Positions 21,384 to 29,594 of a stretch of 30,947 nt of DNA are shown here, piece after piece (positions within the stretch are counted from its first letter, which is position 1; the number at the start of each line of letters is the position of its first letter). The stretch spans positions 1-30,947 of the forward strand of contig BNZC01000017.1 in assembly GCA_026000755.1 (NCBI GenBank), in the 5' to 3' direction. The notes under the pieces are model-generated. The model saw only the letters and a list, made by a program, of their open reading frames with translations, was not told the DNA's origin and did not search any database. Position numbers and translations under genes: made by a program. Origin of the DNA: Clostridia bacterium (GTDB lineage Bacteria > Bacillota > Clostridia > Lachnospirales > Lachnospiraceae).

Positions 21384-24023
21384 ATGGCAAGGCTTACGCC
21401 CATGATGCAAGCATACGTAGATACCAAAGCTGCTTACCCCGATACCATCTTATTTTATCGCTTAGGCGATTTTTATGAGATGTTTTTTGAGGATGCAAAA
21501 ACGGTATCTCGGGAATTGGAGCTGACCTTAACAGGGAAAGACTGCGGCCTTAGCGAACGTGCGCCCATGTGCGGGATACCTCATCATGCCTGTGAACCTT
21601 ACCTGAACAGGCTGGTAGAGAAAGGCTATAAAGTAGCCATCTGTGAACAGGTAGGGGAGGCATCTTCCGGGAAAGGTTTGATGAAGCGTGAAGTGGCACG
21701 AATCGTGACCCCCGGCACCAACATTATGTCTGGCAGTTTAGAGGAAAGCAAAAACAACTATCTCATGTGCATTGCCTATACCCAGAACCATTACGGCATT
21801 TCCGTTGTAGATGTCAGCACGGGAGATTATCATGTGACGGAACTTTCGGAAGATAAAAAACTTCTGGACGAAATCGCTCGCTTTGCCCCTGCGGAAATCA
21901 TCTGTAATGATGCCTTTTTTATGAGCGGCATTGACATAGAGGATTTAAAAAACAGGCAAGGCATTGTCATTTATCCATTGGAGGCGTGGTATTTTGACGA
22001 TGATACCACACAGTTAGCTTTGACGAATCATTTTAAGGTAAAAGACCTAAAAGGACTGGGATTGGAGGATTTTTCTCTGGGTGTTACAGCCGCAGGTGCA
22101 TTGCTTCGGCACCTCTATGACACGCAGAAAAATGCCTTGTCCCATCTATCCCATATTCGCCCTTACCGAATCGGCGGACATTTGATTTTAGACGGATTTA
22201 CCAGACGAAATTTAGAACTGACGGAAACCCTGCGGGAGAAACAAAAGCGGGGTTCTTTGCTGTGGGTCTTAGATCAGACGAAAACTGCCATGGGAGCCAG
22301 AATGCTTCGATCCGTAATCGAAGAACCCTTAGTTGACAAAGAAGCCATCATAAGGCGCCAAGATGCCCTGTCGGAATTAAATGAACAGCCTATGTTACGG
22401 GAGGAAATGAGAGAGTACCTAAATGGAGTTTACGATATGGAACGCCTGATGGGGCGAATCAGTTATCAAAGTGCAAGCCCAAGGGATTTGATTGCCTTTC
22501 ACAATTCCGTTTCCATGATTCCTGCCATTAAGTTAATATTAGGTGATTTTAAGGCAAACCTATTAAAGGAACTATTTACGGAAATGGACGAACTCCCTGA
22601 TTTATGCAGTCTGATTGAAACCGCCATTGATCCTACCCCCCCCCTTTCTGTTCGGGAGGGAGGGATAATAAGAGATGGTTACCATGAGGAAGTGGATCGA
22701 CTGCGTAAGGCGAAAACAGAGGGTAAGCAATGGCTGATGGAATTAGAGGAACAGGAGAAGGAGGCCACCGGCATTAAGAACTTAAAAATTCGTTACAACA
22801 AGGTCTTTGGCTATTATCTCGAGGTGACCAATTCCTTTAAGAGTATGGTGCCACAGACTTACGTGCGAAAGCAGACCCTAGCCAATGCCGAGCGTTACAT
22901 TACGCCCAAGTTAAAGGAATTAGAGGATGTGATTTTAGGGGCGGAAGATCGGCTTATGACATTGGAATATGATTTGTTTTGTCAAGTCAGAGAGCAGATA
23001 AAAGGGGAAGTTCTGCGGATCGGGCGCAGTGCCAAAGCCATTGCCTATCTGGATTTGTTGATTTCTCTGGCAGTGGCGGCTGAAAAAAACAATTACTGTC
23101 GCCCCCTAATAACGGAAGATGGAAGCATTTCCATTAAGGACGGACGTCACCCGGTTGTGGAGAAGATGATTCCCAATGATATGTTTATTGCAAATGACTG
23201 CTATCTGGATCATGACAGTCAGCGAATTTCCATTATTACAGGTCCTAATATGGCAGGGAAATCCACCTACATGCGTCAAGTGGCGCTCATTGTCCTAATG
23301 GCACAAATCGGTAGTTTCATACCGGCAAGTTCCGCACAAATCGGTATCGTGGATCGGATTTTCACCCGTGTGGGGGCTTCGGACGATTTGGCATCGGGAC
23401 AGAGTACCTTTATGGTGGAAATGACGGAAGTCGCCAACATCTTACGGAATGCCACGGAAAACAGCCTTTTGATCTTAGATGAAATTGGACGGGGTACCAG
23501 TACTTTTGACGGCCTGTCCATTGCTTGGGCGGTGGTGGAATACATCAGCAACCCCGGGCTTTTAGGGGCAAAAACCCTATTTGCCACCCATTATCATGAG
23601 TTGACAGAGTTAGAGGGTCACCTCTCCAATGTCAATAATTACTGCATTGCCGTTAAGGAAAATGGCGACGACATTGTATTTTTACGAAAAATCATACCCG
23701 GAGGTGCAGATCGAAGCTATGGCATTGCTGTGGCAAAATTAGCAGGAGTACCGGATCCTGTGATCGAACGTGCCAAACAGATTGCCAAAGAACTGTCGGA
23801 TCATGATTTGTCCGCCGCCATTAGTGAGCTGCATATTGAGAAGAAAACAACGAAAAAGAAAGCCATTGACGAGGTGGATTGCAACCAGATTTCCCTGTTT
23901 GATACCGTGGGCGACGATGCCATTATCCGTGAAATCAAGGAAATGGATTTGGGACAGCTTACCCCCATAGAATCCTTGAATTTTCTGTATCAAGTGCAAG
24001 GGAAAATAAAGAATAGGTGGTGA
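21384..24023 (+). CDS. mutS: DNA mismatch repair ATPase MutS
   Basis: 879 residues from ATG 21384 (MARLTPMMQAY), with AGAGGTG 7 nt upstream; the GTG at 21375 overlaps that site. The mismatch-binding motif FYRLGDFYEMF is at about residues 24-34 (Phe and Glu contact the mismatch). Walker A ITGPNMAGKSTYMRQ is near 620, and LLILDEIGRGTSTFDGLSI (Walker B and D-loop) near 695, followed by FATHYHELTEL. A typical C-terminal end (PIESLNFLYQ) is present. It recognises mismatches and recruits MutL, encoded downstream. A run of nine C (22636-22644, about residues 418-421) lies in the middle. A family B repeat begins right after the stop codon. Confidence 0.98.
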   Translation: MARLTPMMQAYVDTKAAYPDTILFYRLGDFYEMFFEDAKTVSRELELTLTGKDCGLSERAPMCGIPHHACEPYLNRLVEKGYKVAICEQVGEASSGKGLMKREVARIVTPGTNIMSGSLEESKNNYLMCIAYTQNHYGISVVDVSTGDYHVTELSEDKKLLDEIARFAPAEIICNDAFFMSGIDIEDLKNRQGIVIYPLEAWYFDDDTTQLALTNHFKVKDLKGLGLEDFSLGVTAAGALLRHLYDTQKNALSHLSHIRPYRIGGHLILDGFTRRNLELTETLREKQKRGSLLWVLDQTKTAMGARMLRSVIEEPLVDKEAIIRRQDALSELNEQPMLREEMREYLNGVYDMERLMGRISYQSASPRDLIAFHNSVSMIPAIKLILGDFKANLLKELFTEMDELPDLCSLIETAIDPTPPLSVREGGIIRDGYHEEVDRLRKAKTEGKQWLMELEEQEKEATGIKNLKIRYNKVFGYYLEVTNSFKSMVPQTYVRKQTLANAERYITPKLKELEDVILGAEDRLMTLEYDLFCQVREQIKGEVLRIGRSAKAIAYLDLLISLAVAAEKNNYCRPLITEDGSISIKDGRHPVVEKMIPNDMFIANDCYLDHDSQRISIITGPNMAGKSTYMRQVALIVLMAQIGSFIPASSAQIGIVDRIFTRVGASDDLASGQSTFMVEMTEVANILRNATENSLLILDEIGRGTSTFDGLSIAWAVVEYISNPGLLGAKTLFATHYHELTELEGHLSNVNNYCIAVKENGDDIVFLRKIIPGGADRSYGIAVAKLAGVPDPVIERAKQIAKELSDHDLSAAISELHIEKKTTKKKAIDEVDCNQISLFDTVGDDAIIREIKEMDLGQLTPIESLNFLYQVQGKIKNRW

Positions 24024-24155
24024 CCGAAAGCACTTTAGCGACTGGCGAGCGGAGCGAAGACAGAGCTTAGTGCGAGGTCGTTCGTGAACCAAGCCCTGTT
24101 CTTTAGGGCGCTGCTTACCGAATGTTCTTTATTCGGTAAGATTGTTGTGAATTAT
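24024..24155. repeat. family B structured repeat, copy 2 (mutS-mutL)
   Basis: 132 nt beginning immediately after the mutS stop with CCGAAAGCACT. Stems GCACT/AGTGC, CCCT-GTTCTTT-AGGG and CTTACCGAAT/ATTCGGTAAG are followed by ATTGTTGTGAATTAT, as in copy 1 at 20429-20584. Base pairs differ between the copies but pairing is kept. A separate small hairpin AGTGCGAAGCAC lies just after it (near 24170), where copy 1 has it inside. Confidence 0.85.
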
Positions 24156-24215
24156 TATGAAATAGTGAAGTGCGAAGCACGAGTTTAGCCCCACGAACAT
24201 CCTTGGAGGATTATT

Positions 24216-26276
24216 ATGCCAAACATTTCAATACTAGACAGACAGACCATTGATCAAATTGCCGCAGGGGAAGTAGTGGAACGCCCTTCTTCCGTGGTGA
24301 AAGAGTTGGTGGAAAATGCCATTGATGCAAAGGCAGGAGCCATTACGGTGGAAATAAAGGAGGGGGGTATCTCTTTTATCCGCATTACCGATAATGGCTG
24401 CGGCATTGACAAGGAGGAAATTCCTCTGGCTTTTTTACGCCATTCTACCAGTAAAATCAAAACCGCAAAGGATTTACTTTCCATAGCCTCCTTGGGTTTT
24501 CGTGGGGAAGCCTTATCCAGTATTGCGGCGGTCGCCCAAGTGGAGCTGATTACAAAGACACCCTCTGAAATCAGCGGCGTACGCTATTGTATTGATGGGG
24601 GCGAGGAAATCTCCTTGGAAGAAATCGGTGCGCCGGGGGGCAGTACTTTCTTGGTACGGAATCTGTTTTATAATACTCCTGTCCGCCGAAATTTCCTGAA
24701 AACCCCTGCCACAGAGGGAGCGTATATCAGTGACCTTATCGAACGCTTAGCCTTGTCCCACCCGGAAGTGTCTTTCAAATTCATTTCAAATAATCAGGTA
24801 AAATTTCAAACGACAGGCAATTCCAATGTGAAAGAGATTATTTACCAGATTTACGGTAGGGAAGTGGCGGGCAACTTAATTCCCATTAAATTGGAAATGG
24901 GGCAGCTGTCAGCGAGTAGCTTAAATTACGTTAAAACGAAAGCGGAGCAACGGTCAGCAGGGGACATAAATCCTGTTAAAACGGAAGCGGGGCAGTTATC
25001 CATAGAGGGTTTTATTGGGAAACCTCTGTTGGCTCGGGGCAATCGCAATTTTGAAACCTATTTTGTCAACGGGCGTTATGTAAAAAGCAATCTCATTGCA
25101 AAAGCCATAGAAGAGGGATATGGCTCCTTTCTCATGCAACACAAATACCCCTTTGCCGTACTGTTTGTAAAGGTTTTGGGGGACTCCTTAGATGTAAATG
25201 TGCATCCTACAAAAATGGAATTACGGATTTCAAATGAGGAACAGGTTTATGAATGTATCAAGGAAGGGGTACGCCGAGCGCTAAATAAAGAAGAGCTGAT
25301 TTACCCGGTAGAATTGGGAGAAAAGGAAAAAGAGGAAAAGGGCAAGGGGGAGAATATGCCGGAACCCTTTGAAACAAAACGCTTGGCTTCGGCGGTTTTA
25401 CAGACCGATGTGATACAGGGAAAATTGCAAGAGCATTTATCGCATATTAGGGAAAAGGTGCGTTTGGACAGTCCTTATGAGGCGCAGTATCAGAAGTCGG
25501 AAATATCCGGTGAAACTTCGAAAGGGTATGGTCAAAGGGAGGAGGAGATTTTACAGATCAAGGAGGGTCACTCTTATGGAATAAACGGAGCCGATTCAGA
25601 GAAAAATCTACAGTTGACACTTTCTATAGAAGACAATCTTTCCATAGAGGGAAATTCAGAAGCCACCCTCTCTGCTAAGCTCTTAACGGAAGCCGCCAAA
25701 CCACAGCATAAAATCCTTGGGCAGCTCTTTTCCACTTATTGGTTGGTGGAACTATCGGATACACTCTACATCATAGATCAACACGCTGCACATGAAAAAG
25801 TTTTGTATGAACGTCTGATGGTTTCCCTTGCAAAAAGGGAATATACCTCCCAAAACATAGTCCCCCCCCTCATCATAACCCTTAGCATGACAGAGGAGGA
25901 ACTTCTAAACAAATATAGGACGTATTTTGAGGAACTGGGATTTGTAATAGAGCATTTCGGCGGAAAGGAATATGCCGTGACGGCGGTGCCGGATAATCTG
26001 TTTGGCTTAAATCAAAAAGAGTTGATGCTTCAAATCTTAGATGATTTAGGCTCTTTGCAAGGGAAAGACAGTCCCGATCTGATTACCGAAAAAATAGCCT
26101 CTATGTCTTGTAAGGCGGCGGTCAAGGGAAACCAGAGCCTGTCTGAACCGGAACTAAAAGCCTTGATTGATGAACTTCTCACATTAGAGAACCCATACCA
26201 TTGCCCCCATGGGCGACCTACCATTATTTCCATGACACGGTATGAATTGGAGAAGAAGTTTAAGCGAATCGTGTAA
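24216..26276 (+). CDS. mutL: DNA mismatch repair protein MutL (endonuclease type)
   Basis: 686 residues. The GHKL ATPase domain shows IDQIAAGEVVERPSSVVKEL, ITDNGCGI and SLGFRGEALSSIAAV, followed by GNRNFETYFVNGRYVKS and NVHPTKMELRI. After a low-complexity linker (about 365-495), the C-terminal domain has the metal-dependent nuclease motif DQHAAHEKVLYE (from residue 521) and CPHGRP near the end, so this MutL should nick DNA. GGAGG precedes the start. Two oddities: a 15-residue tandem repeat inserted at about residues 229-262 (24900-25001), and eight C at 25862-25869 encoding Pro-Pro. It follows mutS and, in most relatives, would be followed directly by miaA. Confidence 0.97.
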   Translation: MPNISILDRQTIDQIAAGEVVERPSSVVKELVENAIDAKAGAITVEIKEGGISFIRITDNGCGIDKEEIPLAFLRHSTSKIKTAKDLLSIASLGFRGEALSSIAAVAQVELITKTPSEISGVRYCIDGGEEISLEEIGAPGGSTFLVRNLFYNTPVRRNFLKTPATEGAYISDLIERLALSHPEVSFKFISNNQVKFQTTGNSNVKEIIYQIYGREVAGNLIPIKLEMGQLSASSLNYVKTKAEQRSAGDINPVKTEAGQLSIEGFIGKPLLARGNRNFETYFVNGRYVKSNLIAKAIEEGYGSFLMQHKYPFAVLFVKVLGDSLDVNVHPTKMELRISNEEQVYECIKEGVRRALNKEELIYPVELGEKEKEEKGKGENMPEPFETKRLASAVLQTDVIQGKLQEHLSHIREKVRLDSPYEAQYQKSEISGETSKGYGQREEEILQIKEGHSYGINGADSEKNLQLTLSIEDNLSIEGNSEATLSAKLLTEAAKPQHKILGQLFSTYWLVELSDTLYIIDQHAAHEKVLYERLMVSLAKREYTSQNIVPPLIITLSMTEEELLNKYRTYFEELGFVIEHFGGKEYAVTAVPDNLFGLNQKELMLQILDDLGSLQGKDSPDLITEKIASMSCKAAVKGNQSLSEPELKALIDELLTLENPYHCPHGRPTIISMTRYELEKKFKRIV
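24900..25001 (+). repeat. 45-bp tandem repeat inside mutL
   Basis: Two 45-bp units (24900-24944 and 24945-24989) and a 12-bp third start, in frame, encode GQLSASSLNYVKTKA, EQRSAGDINPVKTEA, GQLS. They fall between conserved MutL segments (LIPIK and IEGFIGKP) where relatives normally have a short loop. Confidence 0.85.
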
Positions 26277-26298
26277 CGACTATTCTAATTGTAATTCC

Positions 26299-26456
26299 AA
26301 ACGCTTGCCCACTCTGTAAAAAAGATCCCTCGCTTAAAGCATTTCGGGCAAGCCCCTACAAATACGCCTTGCAGTCAGCAAAAGTAGGCTTCCTGCAAGG
26401 AGGGTCTTCCCTACATTTCGCTCGAAGGTTCTTTTTTACAGAGTGGGCAAGCGTTT
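26299..26456. repeat. family C palindromic element, copy 1 (mutL-hemolysin III)
   Basis: Arms of 30 nt (26299-26328 and 26427-26456) pair with one mismatch, starting AAACGCTTGCCCACTC. The 98-nt core contains CTCGCTTAAAGCATTTCGGG, CCTTGCAG/CTGCAAGG and GGAGGG-TCTT-CCCT. The core recurs at 29411-29504 and 30898-30947 with different arms. It sits between convergent genes and could end transcription from both sides, since the left arm has six A and the right arm six T. Confidence 0.9.
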
Positions 26457-26467
26457 TCCTGCTACAC

Positions 26468-27130
26468 CTAGAATAGTTTTGTAAGGAAACAATACATCAT
26501 TACAAAATGACAGATACTCCCCGCTAAAACAAACAGATGGAAGATTTCATGGGAACCGAAGTTTTTTGGCAACAGATTGAATGCTTTTAATTTGAGGGCA
26601 TAGATCACGCCGCCTACTGTATAGAAAAAACCTCCTGCCATAAGCCATACAAAGGCAGCACCGGATAAGGCTTCAAAAAGCTGAGCAAAGGAAAACAGAC
26701 ACAGCCAACCCATGCCAATATACAAGGCAGAAGAGAACCATTTAGGGCAGTCAATCCACACGCCCTTAATGACAATACCGACTACAGCAATGCCCCATAC
26801 CAGAGCAAATAGTAAGAGCCCGGAACCGTGACGAAGTGCCAACAGGCAAATCGGCGTATAACTGCCTGCAATCAAGACAAAAATCATCATATGATCCATT
26901 TTCTTCAAACGACGGTTTATGATGGCACCCATGTCAAAAGTATGATAAATGGTACTTGCCGCATAGAGTAAAATCATGCTTACAATAAAAATCGTAAATG
27001 AAAAGACGGGAAGCCCACCGCCGGGAGCCGCCTTTATGATTAGGGGAATAGCACCGCACATGGCAAGTACCATGCCGATAAAATGTGTGATTGCACTTCC
27101 CGGATCCTTTAGTTTTAATGTTGTTCTCAT
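26468..27130 (-). CDS. hemolysin III family membrane protein (PAQR/HlyIII)
   Basis: 220 residues with seven predicted transmembrane helices. The family's conserved polar residues are visible: ITHFIG in helix 1, SxxYH in STIYHTFD (about residues 59-66), DHMMIF, and the C-terminal HEIFHLFVLAGSICHF, giving the His cluster that binds a metal in this superfamily. Bacterial members are annotated as hemolysin III but their physiological role is mostly unknown, so the name should not be read as a toxin. AGGAGG is 9 nt before ATG 27130. It is inserted between mutL and miaA on the opposite strand. A dyad-bearing promoter region lies upstream. Confidence 0.93.
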   Translation of the reverse strand: MRTTLKLKDPGSAITHFIGMVLAMCGAIPLIIKAAPGGGLPVFSFTIFIVSMILLYAASTIYHTFDMGAIINRRLKKMDHMMIFVLIAGSYTPICLLALRHGSGLLLFALVWGIAVVGIVIKGVWIDCPKWFSSALYIGMGWLCLFSFAQLFEALSGAAFVWLMAGGFFYTVGGVIYALKLKAFNLLPKNFGSHEIFHLFVLAGSICHFVMMYCFLTKLF

Positions 27131-27216
27131 AAAATAATACCTCCTGTGTGGCGTGGGATGATAGGTGAAGAATACGTATTATCCCGCACAATTCATATCT
27201 GATTTCGAAAACTCTA

Positions 27217-27281
27217 CTATGTAGTTCTCGAAACTACATAGGGTTACTTTATATACTACATCATATTATGGAATAAATCAA
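27217..27281 (-). promoter_or_regulatory. promoter and operator-like palindrome of the hemolysin III gene
   Basis: Reading leftward: TTGATT (27281-27276), 17 nt, TAGTAT (27258-27253), then a perfect palindrome with 10-bp arms CTATGTAGTT and AACTACATAG (27217-27241) around 5 nt. The palindrome covers the expected start of transcription and suits a dimeric repressor such as a TetR-type protein, though none is encoded next to it. The promoter hexamers are only 4/6 matches each. Confidence 0.5.
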
Positions 27282-27340
27282 GCCCAAATATACATAAATT
27301 TCAGATTTTTTAGTATTTTCGTTATAAGTTAGATAACATA

Positions 27341-27412
27341 GTCACAGGCAGTACCATCATTTTTTGTGACTTGCGGAGGCACGGAACAAAAAATGATGGT
27401 ACTGCCTGTGAC
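27341..27412. repeat. family D palindromic element, copy 2 (upstream of miaA)
   Basis: Perfect 27-bp arms (27341-27367 and 27386-27412), starting GTCACAGGCAGTACC, around an 18-nt loop GACTTGCGGAGGCACGGA. The loop matches that of the element at 9971-10072 at 16 of 18 positions, while the arms are different. Together with the operator region it accounts for the 27131-27450 gap. Confidence 0.85.
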
Positions 27413-27450
27413 GATCGGATATATTTTTACGTCTACGAAAGGAGCAAAAT

Positions 27451-28395
27451 ATGAAACCACCCCTCATTATCCTATCCGGTCCAACTGCCGTGGGAAAAAC
27501 GGCTCTTTCCATCAAACTGGCACAAAAAATAAACGGTGCAATTATTTCTGCGGATTCCATGCAAATCTATCGCCATATGGACATTGGCTCTGCCAAAATC
27601 ACAACAGAAGAAATGCAGGGCATTCCCCATTATTTGATTGACGAATTAGAACCAACAGATGAATTTAACGTGTTTCGTTTTCAGCAAATGGCAAAAACTT
27701 ATATAGAACAAATCCGTCAGGCAGGTAAAATTCCCATTCTCACAGGAGGAACGGGATTTTATTTGCAATCCATACTCTATGACATCGATTTCACAAAGGA
27801 AGAAACCGACAGCATCTACCGCAAGGAACTCACCGACTTGGCGAAAGAACAGGGGAGCGGTGTACTCCATAAGATGTTACAAATGGTTGATCCCATAGCA
27901 GCAGAGCAAATTCACGAAAATAATGAGAAACGCCTAATCCGTGCATTGGAATTTCATCATTTGTCCGGAGAAAAAATATCTGCCCATAATGAAAAAGAAA
28001 GTCAAAAGGAATCCCCTTACGCATTTTCCTATTTTGTACTAAGCATGGAACGATCAATTCTCTATGAACGAATTAATCGGCGAGCGGATCAGATGATGGC
28101 ACAGGGATTGTTAGGTGAGGTGCAAACCTTAAAAAACATGGGGCTAAACTGCGGCATGACCTCCATGCAGGGCTTAGGCTATAAGGAACTTTTGGATTAT
28201 CTGGATGGACTATGCAGTTTAGAAGAAGCCGTATTTCGTATCAAACGGGATACCCGTCATTTCGCCAAACGCCAACTTACTTGGTTTCGCAGAGAGAAAG
28301 AGGTAATCTGGCTTAATAAGGAGGCATTTGGCAATGAGGAGGAAATGCTAAGGTTTATGGAAGAGCAAATCAGGGTGAGAATCGGAGAGGGGTAG
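27451..28395 (+). CDS. miaA: tRNA dimethylallyltransferase
   Basis: 314 residues. Walker A ILSGPTAVGKTALS is at about residues 6-19. DSMQIYRHMDIGSAK (about 35-49) and HYLIDELEP match the DSxQvY and HHLID signatures; GGTGFYLQSILYDIDF is near 97-112, and the tRNA-binding end has RDTRHFAKRQLTWFR (about 270-284). The enzyme attaches an isopentenyl group to A37 of tRNAs reading UNN codons. AAGGAG is 6 nt upstream. It follows mutS-mutL in the classical order except for the hemolysin III gene and a family D palindrome placed between. It converges on the MerR-type gene 63 bp away. Confidence 0.97.
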   Translation: MKPPLIILSGPTAVGKTALSIKLAQKINGAIISADSMQIYRHMDIGSAKITTEEMQGIPHYLIDELEPTDEFNVFRFQQMAKTYIEQIRQAGKIPILTGGTGFYLQSILYDIDFTKEETDSIYRKELTDLAKEQGSGVLHKMLQMVDPIAAEQIHENNEKRLIRALEFHHLSGEKISAHNEKESQKESPYAFSYFVLSMERSILYERINRRADQMMAQGLLGEVQTLKNMGLNCGMTSMQGLGYKELLDYLDGLCSLEEAVFRIKRDTRHFAKRQLTWFRREKEVIWLNKEAFGNEEEMLRFMEEQIRVRIGEG

Positions 28396-28458
28396 TATAC
28401 AAAACCCGTGCGAAGCAAATTTACGGCTATGCTGATGACCGCATGAGAGGAACAGTTC

Positions 28459-29256
28459 CTACAGAAGTACCATAACCTGTGCTAAGTAATGTTCCGGGTT
28501 TGCTATGCTGACTTCATCTTGCACATAGAGCACATATACCCCCCCCTTATAGTTCAAATCATTTTCCAATTTGTACGCCAAAAGACGTTCCGGGAGTTCC
28601 CCCATTTCCCCATAATAACCCCGTGTATAGCCAACGGCATAAGAGCCTGCCGGCCACAGATCCAAGCGTGTGGGAGCTAATGAGAAAAAACGCTTTGGAC
28701 AGGCGGAATTTGACAAAAATGATGAAAAGTTCTCATAATAACCGCCAATGGGATAGCATAAATTAACACCATTTTCACAAAACCAGTCACAGGCCTCCTT
28801 AAAGGTAAGATAAAAAGCACTACTGTCGACAGAAGCAGCCTCCGGTGCAAATGTGATAGATAGTTGTTCCATTTTTTGTATGACAATGACACTTTCATCC
28901 ACAGACAAACTCTCTTTTAGTAAACGTTTTGAAAGACGTATCACAGCTAAACTATCTGTGATGCGATTCAATTCATCTGTCAGGTATTCTTCCTGTCGCT
29001 CCAGCAATTTTAGGGTTGACTTGGGCGTGCGTCTTGATGTCCTAGGCTCGATTTGACCCAATGGAACCTTCAAGCTAGACAGTTTTAGAATCTGATTTAA
29101 GGTGATAATCTGAGGATAGGCATAGTAGCGATAATTGTTGTTGCCTCGAAACATGGGGGAAAACAGCCCGATTTTGTCATAATAGCGTAGCATGGACTCG
29201 GGAACCCTGGTGAAGTTTGAAAATTCTTTAATGGTAAGCAGATTGTGTTTTTTCAT
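28459..29256 (-). CDS. MerR-family regulator with a GyrI-like effector domain
   Basis: 265 residues. The N-terminal winged helix-turn-helix reads LLTIKEFSNFTRVPESMLRY followed by YDKIGLFSP and NNYRYYAYPQI, the MerR signature. A dimerisation helix covers about residues 80-120. The C-terminal part (about 130-265, SLAPTRLDLWPAGSYAVGYT and then LYVQDEVSIANPEHYLAQV) resembles the GyrI-like/BmrR ligand-binding domain, so a small hydrophobic or cationic ligand is likely (inference). Its promoter has the long 19-nt spacer typical of MerR targets, so it probably controls itself. No transporter or other obvious target gene is adjacent. A run of eight G (minus strand) at 28539-28546 encodes Gly-Gly. Confidence 0.88.
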   Translation of the reverse strand: MKKHNLLTIKEFSNFTRVPESMLRYYDKIGLFSPMFRGNNNYRYYAYPQIITLNQILKLSSLKVPLGQIEPRTSRRTPKSTLKLLERQEEYLTDELNRITDSLAVIRLSKRLLKESLSVDESVIVIQKMEQLSITFAPEAASVDSSAFYLTFKEACDWFCENGVNLCYPIGGYYENFSSFLSNSACPKRFFSLAPTRLDLWPAGSYAVGYTRGYYGEMGELPERLLAYKLENDLNYKGGVYVLYVQDEVSIANPEHYLAQVMVLL

Positions 29257-29303
29257 GATGTCTTGTAACCTCGCTTTCTAATAGTTGTACAGCCCATCAT
29301 ACT

Positions 29304-29334
29304 ATTATAAACATTAAACCTGCTTTAAGGTCAA
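29304..29334 (-). promoter_or_regulatory. MerR-type promoter with operator in a 19-nt spacer
   Basis: Reading leftward: TTGACC (29334-29329), 19 nt, TATAAT (29309-29304). The spacer holds an imperfect dyad ACCTTAAA-GCAGG-TTTAATGT. A 19-20 nt spacer with a dyad between the hexamers is the hallmark of promoters twisted open by MerR proteins, and the gene downstream is a MerR homologue. Confidence 0.75.
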
Positions 29335-29377
29335 GGGGTTTTTGAATTTAATTTGAAACTCTTTTGTTCTATGTAAT

Positions 29378-29538
29378 TGAAACCGACTGCCAACTCTGCC
29401 CCAAAGAACCCTCGCTTAAAGCATTTCGGGCAAGCCCCTTTCAGTACGCCTTGCAGTCAGCAAGGGCTTCCTGCAAGGAGGGTCTTCCCTCCATTTCGCT
29501 CAAAGGTTCTTTTGGGGCAGAATGGGCAGTCGATTTCA
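29378..29538. repeat. family C palindromic element, copy 2 (MerR-argG)
   Basis: Left arm 29378-29410 and right arm 29505-29538 pair with a few imperfections. Compared with copy 1, the arm CTGTAAAAAAG/CTTTTTTACAG has become CTGCCCCAAAG/CTTTTGGGGCAG, with both sides changed together. The core 29411-29504 is nearly the same as in copy 1 and includes CCTTGCAG/CTGCAAGG and GGAGGG-TCTT-CCCTCC. With the MerR promoter it accounts for the 29257-29594 gap. Confidence 0.9.
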
Positions 29539-29594
29539 TTCTACGCTTAGAATATCTGTTATCAAATGTATAAATCTTAGTTGTGCTACTTGTA

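Noticed and set aside
28396..28458. Possible terminator or repeat between the convergent miaA and MerR genes (short CTATGCTGA similarity on both sides).
   Set aside because: The similarity is only nine bases, and no stem with a T-run is visible.
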